Positions 1-7,843 of a stretch of 64,000 nt of DNA are shown here, in pieces. Source of the DNA: JAHKLT01 sp046197865 (GTDB taxonomy: Archaea > Methanobacteriota > Methanobacteria > Methanobacteriales > Methanobacteriaceae); the NCBI RefSeq assembly GCF_046197865.1, contig NZ_CP166990.1:1116001-1180000 (forward strand), in the 5' to 3' direction. How positions within the stretch are numbered: the first letter of the stretch is position 1; every line of letters begins with the position of its first letter. The notes under the pieces are model-generated. The model searched no databases. It had not been told where the DNA came from and worked only from the letters and a program-made list of their open reading frames with translations. A program made the position numbers and the translations under genes.

Positions 1-98
1 GAATGACTTCCATTTAATAATGTTTCCATGTATTTTAAAAATGAGTTTATGCTTTTAATAATTTGATTTTCATTAAAATCAAAATTCATAGGTTGCAT
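1..98 (-). CDS. N-terminal fragment of an unrecognised protein (runs off the window)
   Basis: Reading the minus strand, an AGGAGGAATTAT ribosome-binding site precedes an ATG at 98, and the frame stays open to the window edge. The visible 32 residues begin MQPMNFDFNENQ and are polar and acidic/amide-rich, with no signal peptide or recognisable motif. The strong Shine-Dalgarno and the open frame are the only support. No function can be assigned, and the rest of the gene lies outside the window. Confidence 0.5.
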   Translation of the reverse strand, partial: MQPMNFDFNENQIIKSINSFLKYMETLLNGSH

Positions 99-223
99 AT
101 AATTCCTCCTAAAAATCAAATATAAGTATTTCCCTATATAAAATGCTATGTTTTATTAAATAACAAATATACAATAGTAAAACAATAATTAAAAATCAAA
201 ACAATGATTTAAATTAAAAAAAA

Positions 224-1597
224 TTAACTATTATCAAAGTCTTCAATAGTTTTATCAACAAGTTCTAAAACTGCATTTTCTAAATCAGGGAAAGTAAAAT
301 CACAAACAATTGGTATATTATCACAATAAACTACATCAAGACCCATTTCAATAGATTCTTTTGTAACTACATCAACTGCAGCTGCTTTAAGCTCTGTTAA
401 AACAATATCAACATCATCAATATATTCATTTAAGTCCTTCTTAAGTAAAGGCCTATCTGATAAATGAGATGTTGTTGCAATAACTTTACATCCATATTCA
501 GATTCTAAATAAAATGATAAGACTTCTTTTATTTCATCTGGTGCAGTTGTAGCAAATAATACTTTTTTATCTTTAATATCTCCTAATGGTTTTGGTCTAA
601 AAACAGTGGCTATTACCTTAGCATTAGGATTAATTTCGTGTACTAATTTTACAATGTAATCAATTTTTTCTTTATTTGCAATTGGTTCTTCACACATTGT
701 AATAATTACAAGGTCTCCCATTGCAATTCTATAAGGACCGAAATAATCTTTAATATTATTTAATGGTTGGTTTGCACCTATAAGTACAATATTTTTATTG
801 GTTTTAATAGGTGGAATAGCTGCACCACTACCTTCAAAGATGATAAATTTACTATCTACTTCATTTGCAATTTCAGCACCTTTTTTCATATTAGTTAAAA
901 AGACTTCACCTGCCATTCCTCCACCACAACGTCTACAACCTATTGTTAAGATTCTACTCATAAGTGCATCTTCCCAATGATCACTAGCTGCATGAATTCC
1001 TTTATTTGATTGTTCTAAGAGAAATTCTGGTGTGATTTTAAGTTCATCTCCTCTAACTATTTCTGGTTCTTCAGGTCCACCTCTACCCATAGCTACAACA
1101 CAAGGATCATAGTTATTTTTATCAAGTAATCTAGATACAAATCCAGAAACTGCTGTTTTTCCTATTCTTTTACCTGTTCCTAAAATTTTAATTGAAGGTT
1201 TTAAAGGTATATCATATTGAGATACAGGTTCAAATTTAAAATCAGGCCCTTCATATATTATATCATCTGCTATTACATTACATGCAATTTTAAATCTTTT
1301 AGAATAATCAAGAACTGGTTCATCACTTAAATCCATGACTCTGTCTACTTTAAAATCTTTTGCAATAGTTTGAATAATTTCATATGGAACTTCATTTTTT
1401 AATGGTCCAAAAAATACTGGTATTCCAAGTAATTCAGAGTAGTAATCTTCATTATCTTCTCTTAATTTTTCAGTTCCACCAATAAAAACAGCTGCTACAA
1501 CATCAATGTGTTCAAGTGAATTTAATGTATCAATAGCATTTTTAGTTACAGGAATATAATGTTCTCCATCAATTAAACATAATGTTTTAGTTGACAT
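224..1597 (-). CDS. cpgS: Cyclic 2,3-diphosphoglycerate synthetase
   Basis: This 457-residue protein matches the archaeal cyclic 2,3-diphosphoglycerate synthetase family, which closes 2,3-diphosphoglycerate into the cyclic anhydride with ATP; the product is a phosphate/energy store and stabiliser in some methanogens. A P-loop, GTGKRIGKTAVS, lies at residues 140-151, after an N-terminal domain starting MSTKTLCLIDGEHYIPV. Length is typical of the family. It follows the UPF0058 gene by 16 nt and is probably co-transcribed. Family assignment is firm from the P-loop and overall sequence pattern; physiological role here is inferred. Confidence 0.85.
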   Translation of the reverse strand: MSTKTLCLIDGEHYIPVTKNAIDTLNSLEHIDVVAAVFIGGTEKLREDNEDYYSELLGIPVFFGPLKNEVPYEIIQTIAKDFKVDRVMDLSDEPVLDYSKRFKIACNVIADDIIYEGPDFKFEPVSQYDIPLKPSIKILGTGKRIGKTAVSGFVSRLLDKNNYDPCVVAMGRGGPEEPEIVRGDELKITPEFLLEQSNKGIHAASDHWEDALMSRILTIGCRRCGGGMAGEVFLTNMKKGAEIANEVDSKFIIFEGSGAAIPPIKTNKNIVLIGANQPLNNIKDYFGPYRIAMGDLVIITMCEEPIANKEKIDYIVKLVHEINPNAKVIATVFRPKPLGDIKDKKVLFATTAPDEIKEVLSFYLESEYGCKVIATTSHLSDRPLLKKDLNEYIDDVDIVLTELKAAAVDVVTKESIEMGLDVVYCDNIPIVCDFTFPDLENAVLELVDKTIEDFDNS

Positions 1598-1613
1598 AAA
1601 AATAACCTATATT

Positions 1614-1901
1614 TTAAGCATAATTAATTTCTTTTTCAGTTCTTTTAATCAAATCATCTAATGTATTAGAAACATTAGGTGGAATTGATCCAGGATCTTT
1701 ATTTGCAACAACTTCAGAAATAGTTTTACATAAAACAAAAATAGCTTTTTTGTGTTCTGCTTTCGTTCTATGTATGTGGTGAGGATTTATTTTAAGAGAT
1801 ATATAATCTTTGCAGTTTTTTTCAATTTCTTCATCATCAATTAAGTACTTTAACATATATACCAAAAATTGGTGGACTTGTATCATTTCATCCTTATACA
1901 T
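1614..1901 (-). CDS. UPF0058 family small protein
   Basis: This 95-residue, largely helical, charged protein begins MYKDEMIQVHQFLVYMLKYL, a pattern I recognise from the archaeal UPF0058 family of unknown function. A conserved His-rich stretch (INPHHIHRTKAEHKKAIF) lies mid-protein. It sits immediately upstream of cpgS on the same strand with a 16-nt gap, suggesting a two-gene operon. No membrane segment or catalytic motif is visible. Function is unknown; the operonic link could mean a regulatory or accessory role but this is only inference. Confidence 0.75.
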   Translation of the reverse strand: MYKDEMIQVHQFLVYMLKYLIDDEEIEKNCKDYISLKINPHHIHRTKAEHKKAIFVLCKTISEVVANKDPGSIPPNVSNTLDDLIKRTEKEINYA

Positions 1902-2258
1902 AGATATCTTTCTCTTTAATAATTAACTAAAATTGTGTTTTATAAAAATCTTTACTAAATTTCGTATTATTTAATTCTTATCTAAAATCTTATATTTAAA
2001 TCTGATTGAATAATATTTTTTATTAAATTTAAATTTAAATTTAAATGTTTAAACAAACACTAACTATTTCGAACATTTTGAACTTAATTTTATCCAAAAT
2101 AAATTTTTTATAAAATTTTTTTGTTTTATTATAAATTTTTTATTTTATTAAAAAAATAATGAATTAATTAAAACTAATTTTAATAAAAATCAAGTTAAGT
2201 TTAATTATCAATGTAAATCAAATATTAAAAAAATCACTCAAATCTTTTTGATACTGGT
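1902..2258. other. Intergenic, extremely AT-rich, promoter of UPF0058-cpgS
   Basis: There is no open frame with a ribosome-binding site. The stretch is about 85-90% A+T. It contains a short run of TTTAAA units near 2025-2048. The right part should hold the 3' end of the PIN-gene transcript and the left part the cpgS operon promoter, but no single TATA box stands out from the background. Confidence 0.5.
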
Positions 2259-2798
2259 TTAAATAATAATCTGAAAATGAGCTGTTTGCAATCTTCTATT
2301 TCTTTTCAACATTTTTTCCCACATATCATTAGCTTTATTTTCACTAATAATCCTCTTATCAACAGCTTTTGATAAAATAATAGCAGTAGTTAAAATAGGG
2401 AAATTATATTCATCAGCATACGATTTAACATCTTTAAGGTTATTACTTGCAACAATTCCATTATTTTCAATAGCAAGTGAAATTGCCGATGCTTCACCTT
2501 CTCCAATTTTCTTCCTACCCCATCTACCCTCAGTAAATAAAATATATCTTTTATATTCTTCACTTTCAGAACTAATATTTCTAATTTCAATGAATCCTTT
2601 CTTTTCCAAAAACTCTAAATTTTTTTTAATTATATATGGACTACTATCATTAGAAATTTCTCTATAAGATTGAATAGGTAAGATAATTTTAGAAAATAAA
2701 GATTCCAATATAAAAGTTTCACCAATAATTAAAAAACAAGATAAACAATCAGTATCATAAAAAATTGGCTTATTTTTATCCAAATTAATCATCCTCAT
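2259..2798 (-). CDS. PIN-like (DUF3368-type) putative nuclease
   Basis: This protein of about 177-179 residues has the acidic layout of a PIN-domain nuclease. An early Asp follows a hydrophobic strand (PIFYDTD, about residues 11-17), acidic residues lie in IGEGEASAISLA (about 98-109), and Asp 123 lies in NNLKDVKSYA. This layout resembles DUF3368/VapC-like proteins. It is the last gene of an XRE-ImmA-PIN cassette and overlaps the metalloprotease gene by about 8-14 nt, so the three are almost certainly translated together. Start is ATG 2798 or ATG 2792. The assignment is by motif pattern; a toxin role is inferred from context. Confidence 0.6.
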   Translation of the reverse strand: MRMINLDKNKPIFYDTDCLSCFLIIGETFILESLFSKIILPIQSYREISNDSSPYIIKKNLEFLEKKGFIEIRNISSESEEYKRYILFTEGRWGRKKIGEGEASAISLAIENNGIVASNNLKDVKSYADEYNFPILTTAIILSKAVDKRIISENKANDMWEKMLKRNRRLQTAHFQIII

Positions 2799-3513
2799 CT
2801 AAATTATATACAATATCTGATCTGTATCCTTGTAGCAATAATTCTTCTTTTTTACCAATAGAAATTTTATCTTCTATAAAAACTTTTTCAATTAAAGGAA
2901 TATATTTTCCTAAAGAATAATATTTCCTTTCTTCTGGTGAAGACTCATATAAATCTGTACTAAAACCTAGTGCACAAGAATTATTTTTTACATCTGGTTT
3001 AAATTTAATAAAATCATCATAACTAATTAATTTCTCTTTTCTTAATCTACATAACATTGAAATATGACTTATTTGATAGTATTGTTCACAATTAATAACA
3101 TAACTTACTGTCCAATTTTCAATTTTATTTCGATTTATATAATCATTTAATGCTCCATTGGGCATTAATAAAGAAGATGCAAAATTATCTGCTTCTTTTT
3201 CACTATCATCATATTCATCATCACTACAAATTAACCATTCATCATTATCTTCATATAATAAATGATATAATTCATGAGCTAAAGTAAAATTTTGCCTACC
3301 TTTAGAATGTGAGGAATTAATTAAAATTAAATAATCAATATCTTCTTTACCACAACAACCACTAATTTCATCATCTAAAGGCATAAAAATAATAGTCAAA
3401 TTATCCATCTTATCTGTAATAATAGAAAAAATATTTATTGGAGAATAAGGATCAATACCCCAAGTTCTTCTTAAATCTTCAGCTAATCTATCTGTTTCTA
3501 ATTGAGATTTCAT
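2785..3513 (-). CDS. ImmA/IrrE-family metalloprotease
   Basis: This 242-residue protein carries an HExxH zinc-protease motif, HELYH at residues 80-84 in FTLAHELYHLL. A downstream helix, KEADNFASSLLMP, supplies the third ligand, as in COG2856 (ImmA/IrrE) proteases. Such proteases usually cleave or displace a partner XRE repressor. Here the XRE gene lies directly upstream (stop at 3516, 2 nt away) and a PIN-like gene overlaps downstream. The long C-terminal part (about residues 125-242) has no motif I can name. Cytoplasmic; family confidence high, target inferred. Confidence 0.8.
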   Translation of the reverse strand: MKSQLETDRLAEDLRRTWGIDPYSPINIFSIITDKMDNLTIIFMPLDDEISGCCGKEDIDYLILINSSHSKGRQNFTLAHELYHLLYEDNDEWLICSDDEYDDSEKEADNFASSLLMPNGALNDYINRNKIENWTVSYVINCEQYYQISHISMLCRLRKEKLISYDDFIKFKPDVKNNSCALGFSTDLYESSPEERKYYSLGKYIPLIEKVFIEDKISIGKKEELLLQGYRSDIVYNLDEDD

Positions 3514-3515
3514 AA

Positions 3516-3842
3516 TTATTCCTCATTATCTAACTTTCTTAGAAATTTTAAATTGTTAATTATTTGATTCATTTTAGAAACTGCTTCTAAATTAGGATTA
3601 TTATTATTTAATCTAAAAGCAAATTTATTAGGAGAATAATCATTAGATTCATCTAAAATATATTCATGAGAGCAATCATACAACATAGATATTTTATCTA
3701 ATAAATCTAAATTTAAAGATCTTTCTTCATTTTCTATCTTAGAAATTTGTCCTTGATCTACTTTTAGATAATTAGCAATTTGTTGTTGAGTATAATTATT
3801 ATCTTCTCTTAATTTTTTTAACTTCTCTCCTATTTTACTCAT
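3516..3842 (-). CDS. XRE-family HTH transcriptional regulator
   Basis: This 108-residue protein has an N-terminal HTH_3 domain, seen in KLKKLREDNNYTQQQIANYL and QGQISKIENEERSL (residues about 8-44). The C-terminal tail is short and Asn-rich. It is the first gene of the XRE-ImmA-PIN cassette, preceded by an AAAAAGGGTG ribosome-binding site. In known XRE/COG2856 pairs the XRE protein represses its own operon and is inactivated by the protease. Autoregulation here is inferred; no clear operator was identified. Confidence 0.85.
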   Translation of the reverse strand: MSKIGEKLKKLREDNNYTQQQIANYLKVDQGQISKIENEERSLNLDLLDKISMLYDCSHEYILDESNDYSPNKFAFRLNNNNPNLEAVSKMNQIINNLKFLRKLDNEE

Positions 3843-4152
3843 TTTTTCACCCTTTTTATAAATATACCACTAAATGTTTATAATAATACTTTGGCATAAA
3901 TACTATATAAATTTTTCTTAAAAATTATGTCAATTAGTAAAAACCAAAAATTAATTATGATATAATTTTTTATAATTTTAAATCAATTAGTTATTTATGT
4001 ATTAATTTATTATTTTCAAATAATTTGACAGATATTAACTAAATAATATCTTTAAAAAGAATATTTTAATAGAACAAGATTATTGAATAAATATTCAAAA
4101 CCAAATTAAAATTTCAAAATACATATATCATGAAATTTAATAAATAATTTTA
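3843..4152. other. Divergent promoter region between the XRE cassette and mtxX
   Basis: This 310-nt AT-rich spacer separates divergently transcribed XRE (minus) and mtxX (plus). A TACTATATAAATTTTT segment near 3900-3915 and several other TATA-like stretches are present, but the background is so AT-rich that none can be assigned with certainty. No open frame with a ribosome-binding site and no strong hairpin was seen. Confidence 0.4.
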
Positions 4153-4884
4153 ATGATTACAATTGCTATTGGTGTTGGAGAAAATAAAAATATATTAAAA
4201 GCTATAGATATCTTTAAAAAAGATAATGATTGTAAAATAATAGCTATTCATGACGAAAATGAACTTATAAATAGTATTTATGATAAAAACACAGATATTG
4301 TTATTAGAGGTTCTTTAAACTCATATAATATACTTAAAACACTTAAATCTAAAAATCCAAACATTTCAAGAGCTACATATATTAAAAGTGAATCTAATGA
4401 GTTTTTACTAAGTCCTGTTGGAATAGATGAAGGTAATTCAATAGGTGAAAAGTTTGAAATAGTAAAAAACTCCATAAAATTTTTAAATGATTTAGGTAAA
4501 ACTCCTAAAATAGCTATCCTATCAAATGGTCGAAAAGATGACTATGGAAGATGCAAAGATATAGATAAATCCCTTAAAGAAAGTGAAGAACTTTACAACA
4601 TCATTAATGATAATTTAAAAGTAGATATTAAAAATTATTATATTTTAATTGAAGATGCAATAAAAGAGAAAAACAACATCATAATAACTCCAAATGGAAT
4701 AATAGGTAATTATTTATTTAGAACATTGGTTTTAATAGATTCTTGGCCAAGTTGTGGTGCTATAACTTTTGGATTAGATAAAATTTATATTGATACTAGT
4801 CGTTCTCAATCAGTTGATGGCTACTTAAGATCAATAAATTTAGGACATAATATTTTAATAGATAGATTAAACAAAAATAAATAA
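4153..4884 (+). CDS. mtxX: Methanogenesis marker protein 4 (MtxX)
   Basis: This 243-residue protein is recognised as MtxX, a methanogen-specific protein distantly related to phosphate acetyl/butyryltransferases. Typical features are the N-terminal TIAIGVGENKNILKAI segment and the C-terminal WPSCGAITFGLDKIYIDTSR. Its biochemical function is not established; the family is linked to methyltransferase genes in other methanogens. It is followed 8 nt later by uppS and then tatD on the same strand, suggesting one transcript. The start ATG at 4153 has only a weak ribosome-binding site. Confidence 0.75.
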   Translation: MITIAIGVGENKNILKAIDIFKKDNDCKIIAIHDENELINSIYDKNTDIVIRGSLNSYNILKTLKSKNPNISRATYIKSESNEFLLSPVGIDEGNSIGEKFEIVKNSIKFLNDLGKTPKIAILSNGRKDDYGRCKDIDKSLKESEELYNIINDNLKVDIKNYYILIEDAIKEKNNIIITPNGIIGNYLFRTLVLIDSWPSCGAITFGLDKIYIDTSRSQSVDGYLRSINLGHNILIDRLNKNK

Positions 4885-4892
4885 TTGATAAA

Positions 4893-5657
4893 ATGTCAGA
4901 AAATTTCATTTACAGACTTTATGAATGGTATATTTCAAAGGATTTAACTAAAGAAAATATGCCAAAACACATTGCCCTCATTATGGATGGTAATAGAAGG
5001 TATTCTAAAGTCCAAAAAAATATGGATGTCAGTAAAGGCCATGAATTAGGTGTTGATACTCTAGAAAAGGTTTTAGATTGGAGTATTGATTTAGGTATTG
5101 AAATCATTACAGCTTATGCCTTCTCAACAGAAAATTTCAAAAGATCTCAAAAAGAAGTTGATGGACTAATGAGACTATTTGTTGAAAGCTTTAAAAAGAT
5201 TGTAAGTAATGAAAGAATCCATAAAAATAAAGTTCGAGTTAAAGCTGTTGGAAAACTTGAACTCATGCCAGATGATGTTCGTGAAGCTATTAAAGAAGCT
5301 GAAAGGGCAACAGAAGATTACAATGAAAGGTTTTTAAATATAGCTATTGGTTATGATGGAAGATTAGAAATTGTTGAAGCTATTAAAAAGATTGCAGAAA
5401 ATGTTAAAGAAAATAAAATAGCTATTGATGATATAGATGAAGATATGGTAAGTAAAAATCTTTATACAAAGGGAATTGATGATCCTAACCTAATTATAAG
5501 AACAAGTGGAGAAGAACGTTTAAGTGGATTCCTACTTTGGCAATCATCTTACTCTGAACTATATTTCTGTGATAGTTTATGGCCAGAACTTAGAAAAGTT
5601 GATTTTCTAAGAGCTATAAGATCATATCAAGAACGTGAGAGAAGATTTGGAGTTTAA
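4893..5657 (+). CDS. uppS: Cis-prenyltransferase (undecaprenyl/polyprenyl diphosphate synthase)
   Basis: This 254-residue enzyme extends allylic diphosphates with isopentenyl diphosphate in cis, giving the polyprenyl carrier used for pseudomurein and glycan assembly. The catalytic region LIMDGNRRYSKV (Asp 32) and the C-terminal substrate motif RTSGEERLSGFLLWQSSYSE are both intact, and length is normal. It lies between mtxX (8 nt upstream) and tatD (2 nt downstream). It acts at the inner face of the membrane. Product chain length cannot be read from the sequence. Confidence 0.93.
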   Translation: MSENFIYRLYEWYISKDLTKENMPKHIALIMDGNRRYSKVQKNMDVSKGHELGVDTLEKVLDWSIDLGIEIITAYAFSTENFKRSQKEVDGLMRLFVESFKKIVSNERIHKNKVRVKAVGKLELMPDDVREAIKEAERATEDYNERFLNIAIGYDGRLEIVEAIKKIAENVKENKIAIDDIDEDMVSKNLYTKGIDDPNLIIRTSGEERLSGFLLWQSSYSELYFCDSLWPELRKVDFLRAIRSYQERERRFGV

Positions 5658-5659
5658 AT

Positions 5660-6421
5660 ATGATTGATACTCATTGTCATGTTGATTTTGATGCATTTAA
5701 TGAAGATAGAGAAGAGGTTATAAAAAGAGCTAAAGATAATTTAGATGCAATTATAAATTCTGGAACAAGTTTAGATGGAAATAAAAATGTTTTAGAATTA
5801 TCTAAAAAATATGAAGGATTCCTGTATCCTAGTTTTGGCTATCATCCTGTAACATCCCAAGATAAATCAGCTGATGATTTAATAAATGCTCAAAAACACT
5901 TAATTGAAAACATTGAAAATATTGTAGCTATTGGAGAAGTAGGAATGGATTATTTTTATACAAAAGATAAATCATTAAGAGCAAAACAAAATGAAATTTT
6001 CACATCTTTTGTTAAAATAGCTGATGAGTACGAAGTTCCTCTACTTATACATGCACGAGATTGTGAAAAGAAAGCATATAATATTGTTAAAGAATATGAT
6101 GGTATTCCTAATGTTATATTTCATTGTTATAGTGGTAGTTTAAAGACAGCTTGTAAGATTTTAGATGAAGATTATTTTATATCATTTTCTACAATGATTT
6201 GTTATTCAACTCATCATCAACAATTAGCTAGTGAAATTCCACTTGAAAATATCCTAACAGAAACAGATAGTCCTTATTTAGCTATGACTCGTGATGAGAG
6301 AAATGAACCAGCAAATGTTATAAAAGCTGGTGAAAAGATTTCTGAAATTCAAGGCATTAATTTTAGTGAAGTTGATAAAGTAACTACAAGTAATGCTAAG
6401 AAAGTTTTTAATATAAAATAA
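5660..6421 (+). CDS. tatD: TatD-family metal-dependent hydrolase/DNase
   Basis: This 253-residue amidohydrolase-fold protein carries the TatD metal ligands: DTHCHVDF at the N-terminus, GEVGMDYFY, LLIHARDCEKKA, FHCYSGS and TETDSPYL. The family has 3'-5' exonuclease or deoxyribonuclease activity in DNA repair. It starts 2 nt after uppS and ends the plus-strand operon. It is convergent with the MNT gene at 6469-6771. All ligand positions look intact. Confidence 0.88.
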   Translation: MIDTHCHVDFDAFNEDREEVIKRAKDNLDAIINSGTSLDGNKNVLELSKKYEGFLYPSFGYHPVTSQDKSADDLINAQKHLIENIENIVAIGEVGMDYFYTKDKSLRAKQNEIFTSFVKIADEYEVPLLIHARDCEKKAYNIVKEYDGIPNVIFHCYSGSLKTACKILDEDYFISFSTMICYSTHHQQLASEIPLENILTETDSPYLAMTRDERNEPANVIKAGEKISEIQGINFSEVDKVTTSNAKKVFNIK

Positions 6422-6468
6422 GTTTTAAGGTTAAATGTTTTAAATAATCTATTAAATAAATTTTATAA

Positions 6469-6771
6469 TCATCCAATTACAATCCCTTCTTTATTTACTG
6501 TATCATAAAATGAACTATCTTTATATTCATCATAATGCTCTATAGAAATAATCTTAGGAGAAATATATTCATCTTTTTCTATTAATAGTTTAAAAACAAT
6601 CTCAAAAACATCATCTTCAATTTTATCTTCATCAGTAGTTAAAATAAGAATATCTATATCAGAATCTTTAGTATCATCACCACGAGCAACAGATCCAAAT
6701 AGTATAATTTTTTTAATTTCTGGATAATTTAAAGATTTTGCAAACTCAATAGCTAACTTTTTTCTATCCAT
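6469..6771 (-). CDS. MNT-type minimal nucleotidyltransferase (orphan antitoxin-like)
   Basis: This 100-residue protein has the DNA polymerase beta-superfamily signature IILFGSVARGDDTKDSDIDI, with GS followed by the DxD pair, as in MNT-domain proteins. These usually pair with a HEPN toxin, which they AMPylate. No HEPN gene lies on either side: upstream is the 6.8-7.6 kb island and downstream, convergent, is tatD. It is therefore an orphan MNT or a protein with another substrate. The start at 6771 gives a normal domain length. Confidence 0.75.
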   Translation of the reverse strand: MDRKKLAIEFAKSLNYPEIKKIILFGSVARGDDTKDSDIDILILTTDEDKIEDDVFEIVFKLLIEKDEYISPKIISIEHYDEYKDSSFYDTVNKEGIVIG

Positions 6772-6810
6772 ATTAACACATTTATTATATTATTTTTATT
6801 ATTAAATATG

Positions 6811-6877
6811 TTTTAAAAATTGGAAAGCTATTCAATTTAAGAATAGCTATACCAATAAACCACAAAATGGTTTTTTC
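6811..6877 (+). ncRNA. Hairpin repeat R1, candidate small RNA with terminator
   Basis: A 66-nt element, about 95% identical to R2 at 7249. It begins TTTTAAAAATTGGAAAGC, folds a perfect 8-bp hairpin (AGCTATTC / GAATAGCT), and ends with a second hairpin (AAACCA / TGGTTT) followed by a T run, like an intrinsic terminator. An AT-rich TATA-like sequence (TTTATTATATTA, about 6781-6792) lies roughly 27 nt upstream of the repeat start, the spacing expected for an archaeal promoter. Transcription is inferred; the repeat and hairpins are seen directly. Confidence 0.45.
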
Positions 6878-6921
6878 ATTTATTCACATGAACAATATAC
6901 TAATTGCTACAAGAAGGTGAT

Positions 6922-6978
6922 ATGAATAATTATATTCTTATCACATGCTTTTTTAAGATTAGTTTTTGTAATTTTTAA
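6922..6978 (+). CDS. Possible 18-residue peptide
   Basis: An AAGAAGGTGAT ribosome-binding site lies directly before ATG 6922. The frame encodes 18 residues starting MNNYILITCFF and ends with TAA at 6976-6978. The centre is hydrophobic. It sits in the island between repeats R1 and R2. The ribosome-binding site is the main support; so short a frame could be chance, and I see no homology. It may be a companion of, or decayed relative of, the small peptide gene at 7491-7562. Confidence 0.22.
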   Translation: MNNYILITCFFKISFCNF

Positions 6979-7048
6979 AACTAACCAATTGAAACTATAA
7001 TTTAATAATATAAAAAGCTTGTTGAAGCAATATTGTAAAATTGTTTTC

Positions 7049-7212
7049 AAAATAAAACCATTATAATAATTTACCTAATTTTAAAATAGCTTTAGGTGAA
7101 ATATTAACTAATCTTTTTAAAACATCCAATAAATTCATATTATAAAAAGATACACCTTCAAAACTAATAGCTATCGAATCAATTTCTTTATCATTTAATG
7201 AAAAAGCATAAT
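7049..7212 (-). pseudogene. Truncated copy of the 3' end of the downstream reductase gene
   Basis: About 160 nt are roughly 96% identical to the 3' end of the geranylgeranyl-reductase-family gene at 7829-7995, including its stop and some 3' flank. On the minus strand the copy encodes the last ~50 residues of that protein and is cut off upstream by TAA stops at about 7212. No start or upstream domain is present. It is a duplication remnant; mismatches are few, so it is recent. Confidence 0.8.
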
Positions 7213-7248
7213 TATTAATAATAATGAATTATGAAAAAATTAAAATAA

Positions 7249-7316
7249 GTTTTAAAAATTGGAAAGCTATTCAGTTAAAGAATAGCTATACCAATAAACC
7301 ATAAAATGGTTTTTTT
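7249..7316 (+). ncRNA. Hairpin repeat R2, candidate small RNA with terminator
   Basis: Second copy of the 66-nt element at 6811, with about three differences. It keeps the perfect 8-bp hairpin (AGCTATTC / GAATAGCT, loop AGTTAAA) and the terminal AAACCAT / ATGGTTT hairpin followed by seven T. It lies convergent to the 23-residue peptide gene at 7491-7562. Its single-stranded linker contains TACCAATA, which also occurs at about 7637-7644 in the presumed 5' region of the peptide gene, so an 8-nt RNA-RNA pairing is possible but could be chance. Confidence 0.45.
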
Positions 7317-7490
7317 CTCTTTAAATTGGACAATGTTTACACATAGTCTATTTAAAAATTATGTTTTTTATAATATATAAAATTATTCAAATCTAAAATC
7401 ATCTTATATCAACTAGTAATGTTTAATGGAGAATGTATTTTTTCATATATTTAAGCTCGAAAAATAATAAAAAAGCTTATCTCCAATAAA

Positions 7491-7562
7491 TTAACCGAAT
7501 ATTTTAAGTAATGCTCCAAATAATAAGAGCATTTGGGCGAATAATATTATGTAATCATACAT
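7491..7562 (-). CDS. 23-residue hydrophobic peptide, type I toxin-like
   Basis: On the minus strand an AAGGGGGTGAT ribosome-binding site precedes ATG 7562. The frame encodes 23 residues beginning MYDYIILFAQ and ending LLKIFG, then TAA. The peptide is a single predicted membrane segment with an acidic N-terminus and a Lys near the C-terminus. Its MYD start followed by a hydrophobic core resembles small holin-like/Fst-type toxins of Gram-positive bacteria; this is pattern resemblance, not demonstrated homology. The leader can form a TTTACT / AGTAAA hairpin just before the Shine-Dalgarno. Downstream (7430-7485) is a structured GGAGA...TCTCC element. Confidence 0.5.
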   Translation of the reverse strand: MYDYIILFAQMLLLFGALLKIFG

Positions 7563-7843
7563 ATTATCACCCCCTTTACTTAGTAATATTAGTAAACTAT
7601 ATGAAACAAATCATGAAAAATAATGTTTTAAATGATTACCAATATCCATATTTAAAGAGTTTATTATTTTTTAAATTAGTGAAATATACTCATTAAAAAT
7701 ACATATAATTAGTTTAATTTAGTATTAAATAAATCATTCAGTTTTATATCGTCTCAATATTGATTTAAGAAGATGTTATTAGAAAAAAGAAGAATATTTA
7801 ATGAAAATAGTAAATAGATTTAGTATTCAAAAAAATAAAACCA

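Noticed and set aside
2025..2052. TTTAAA tandem run as a possible origin or iteron
   Set aside because: It is too short and of too low complexity in an AT-rich spacer; no Orc/Cdc6 gene or origin-type repeats are nearby.
7511..7696. Plus-strand 61-codon frame opposite the 23-residue peptide gene
   Set aside because: It has no ribosome-binding site, its composition is irregular, and it runs through the leader of the better-supported minus-strand peptide.
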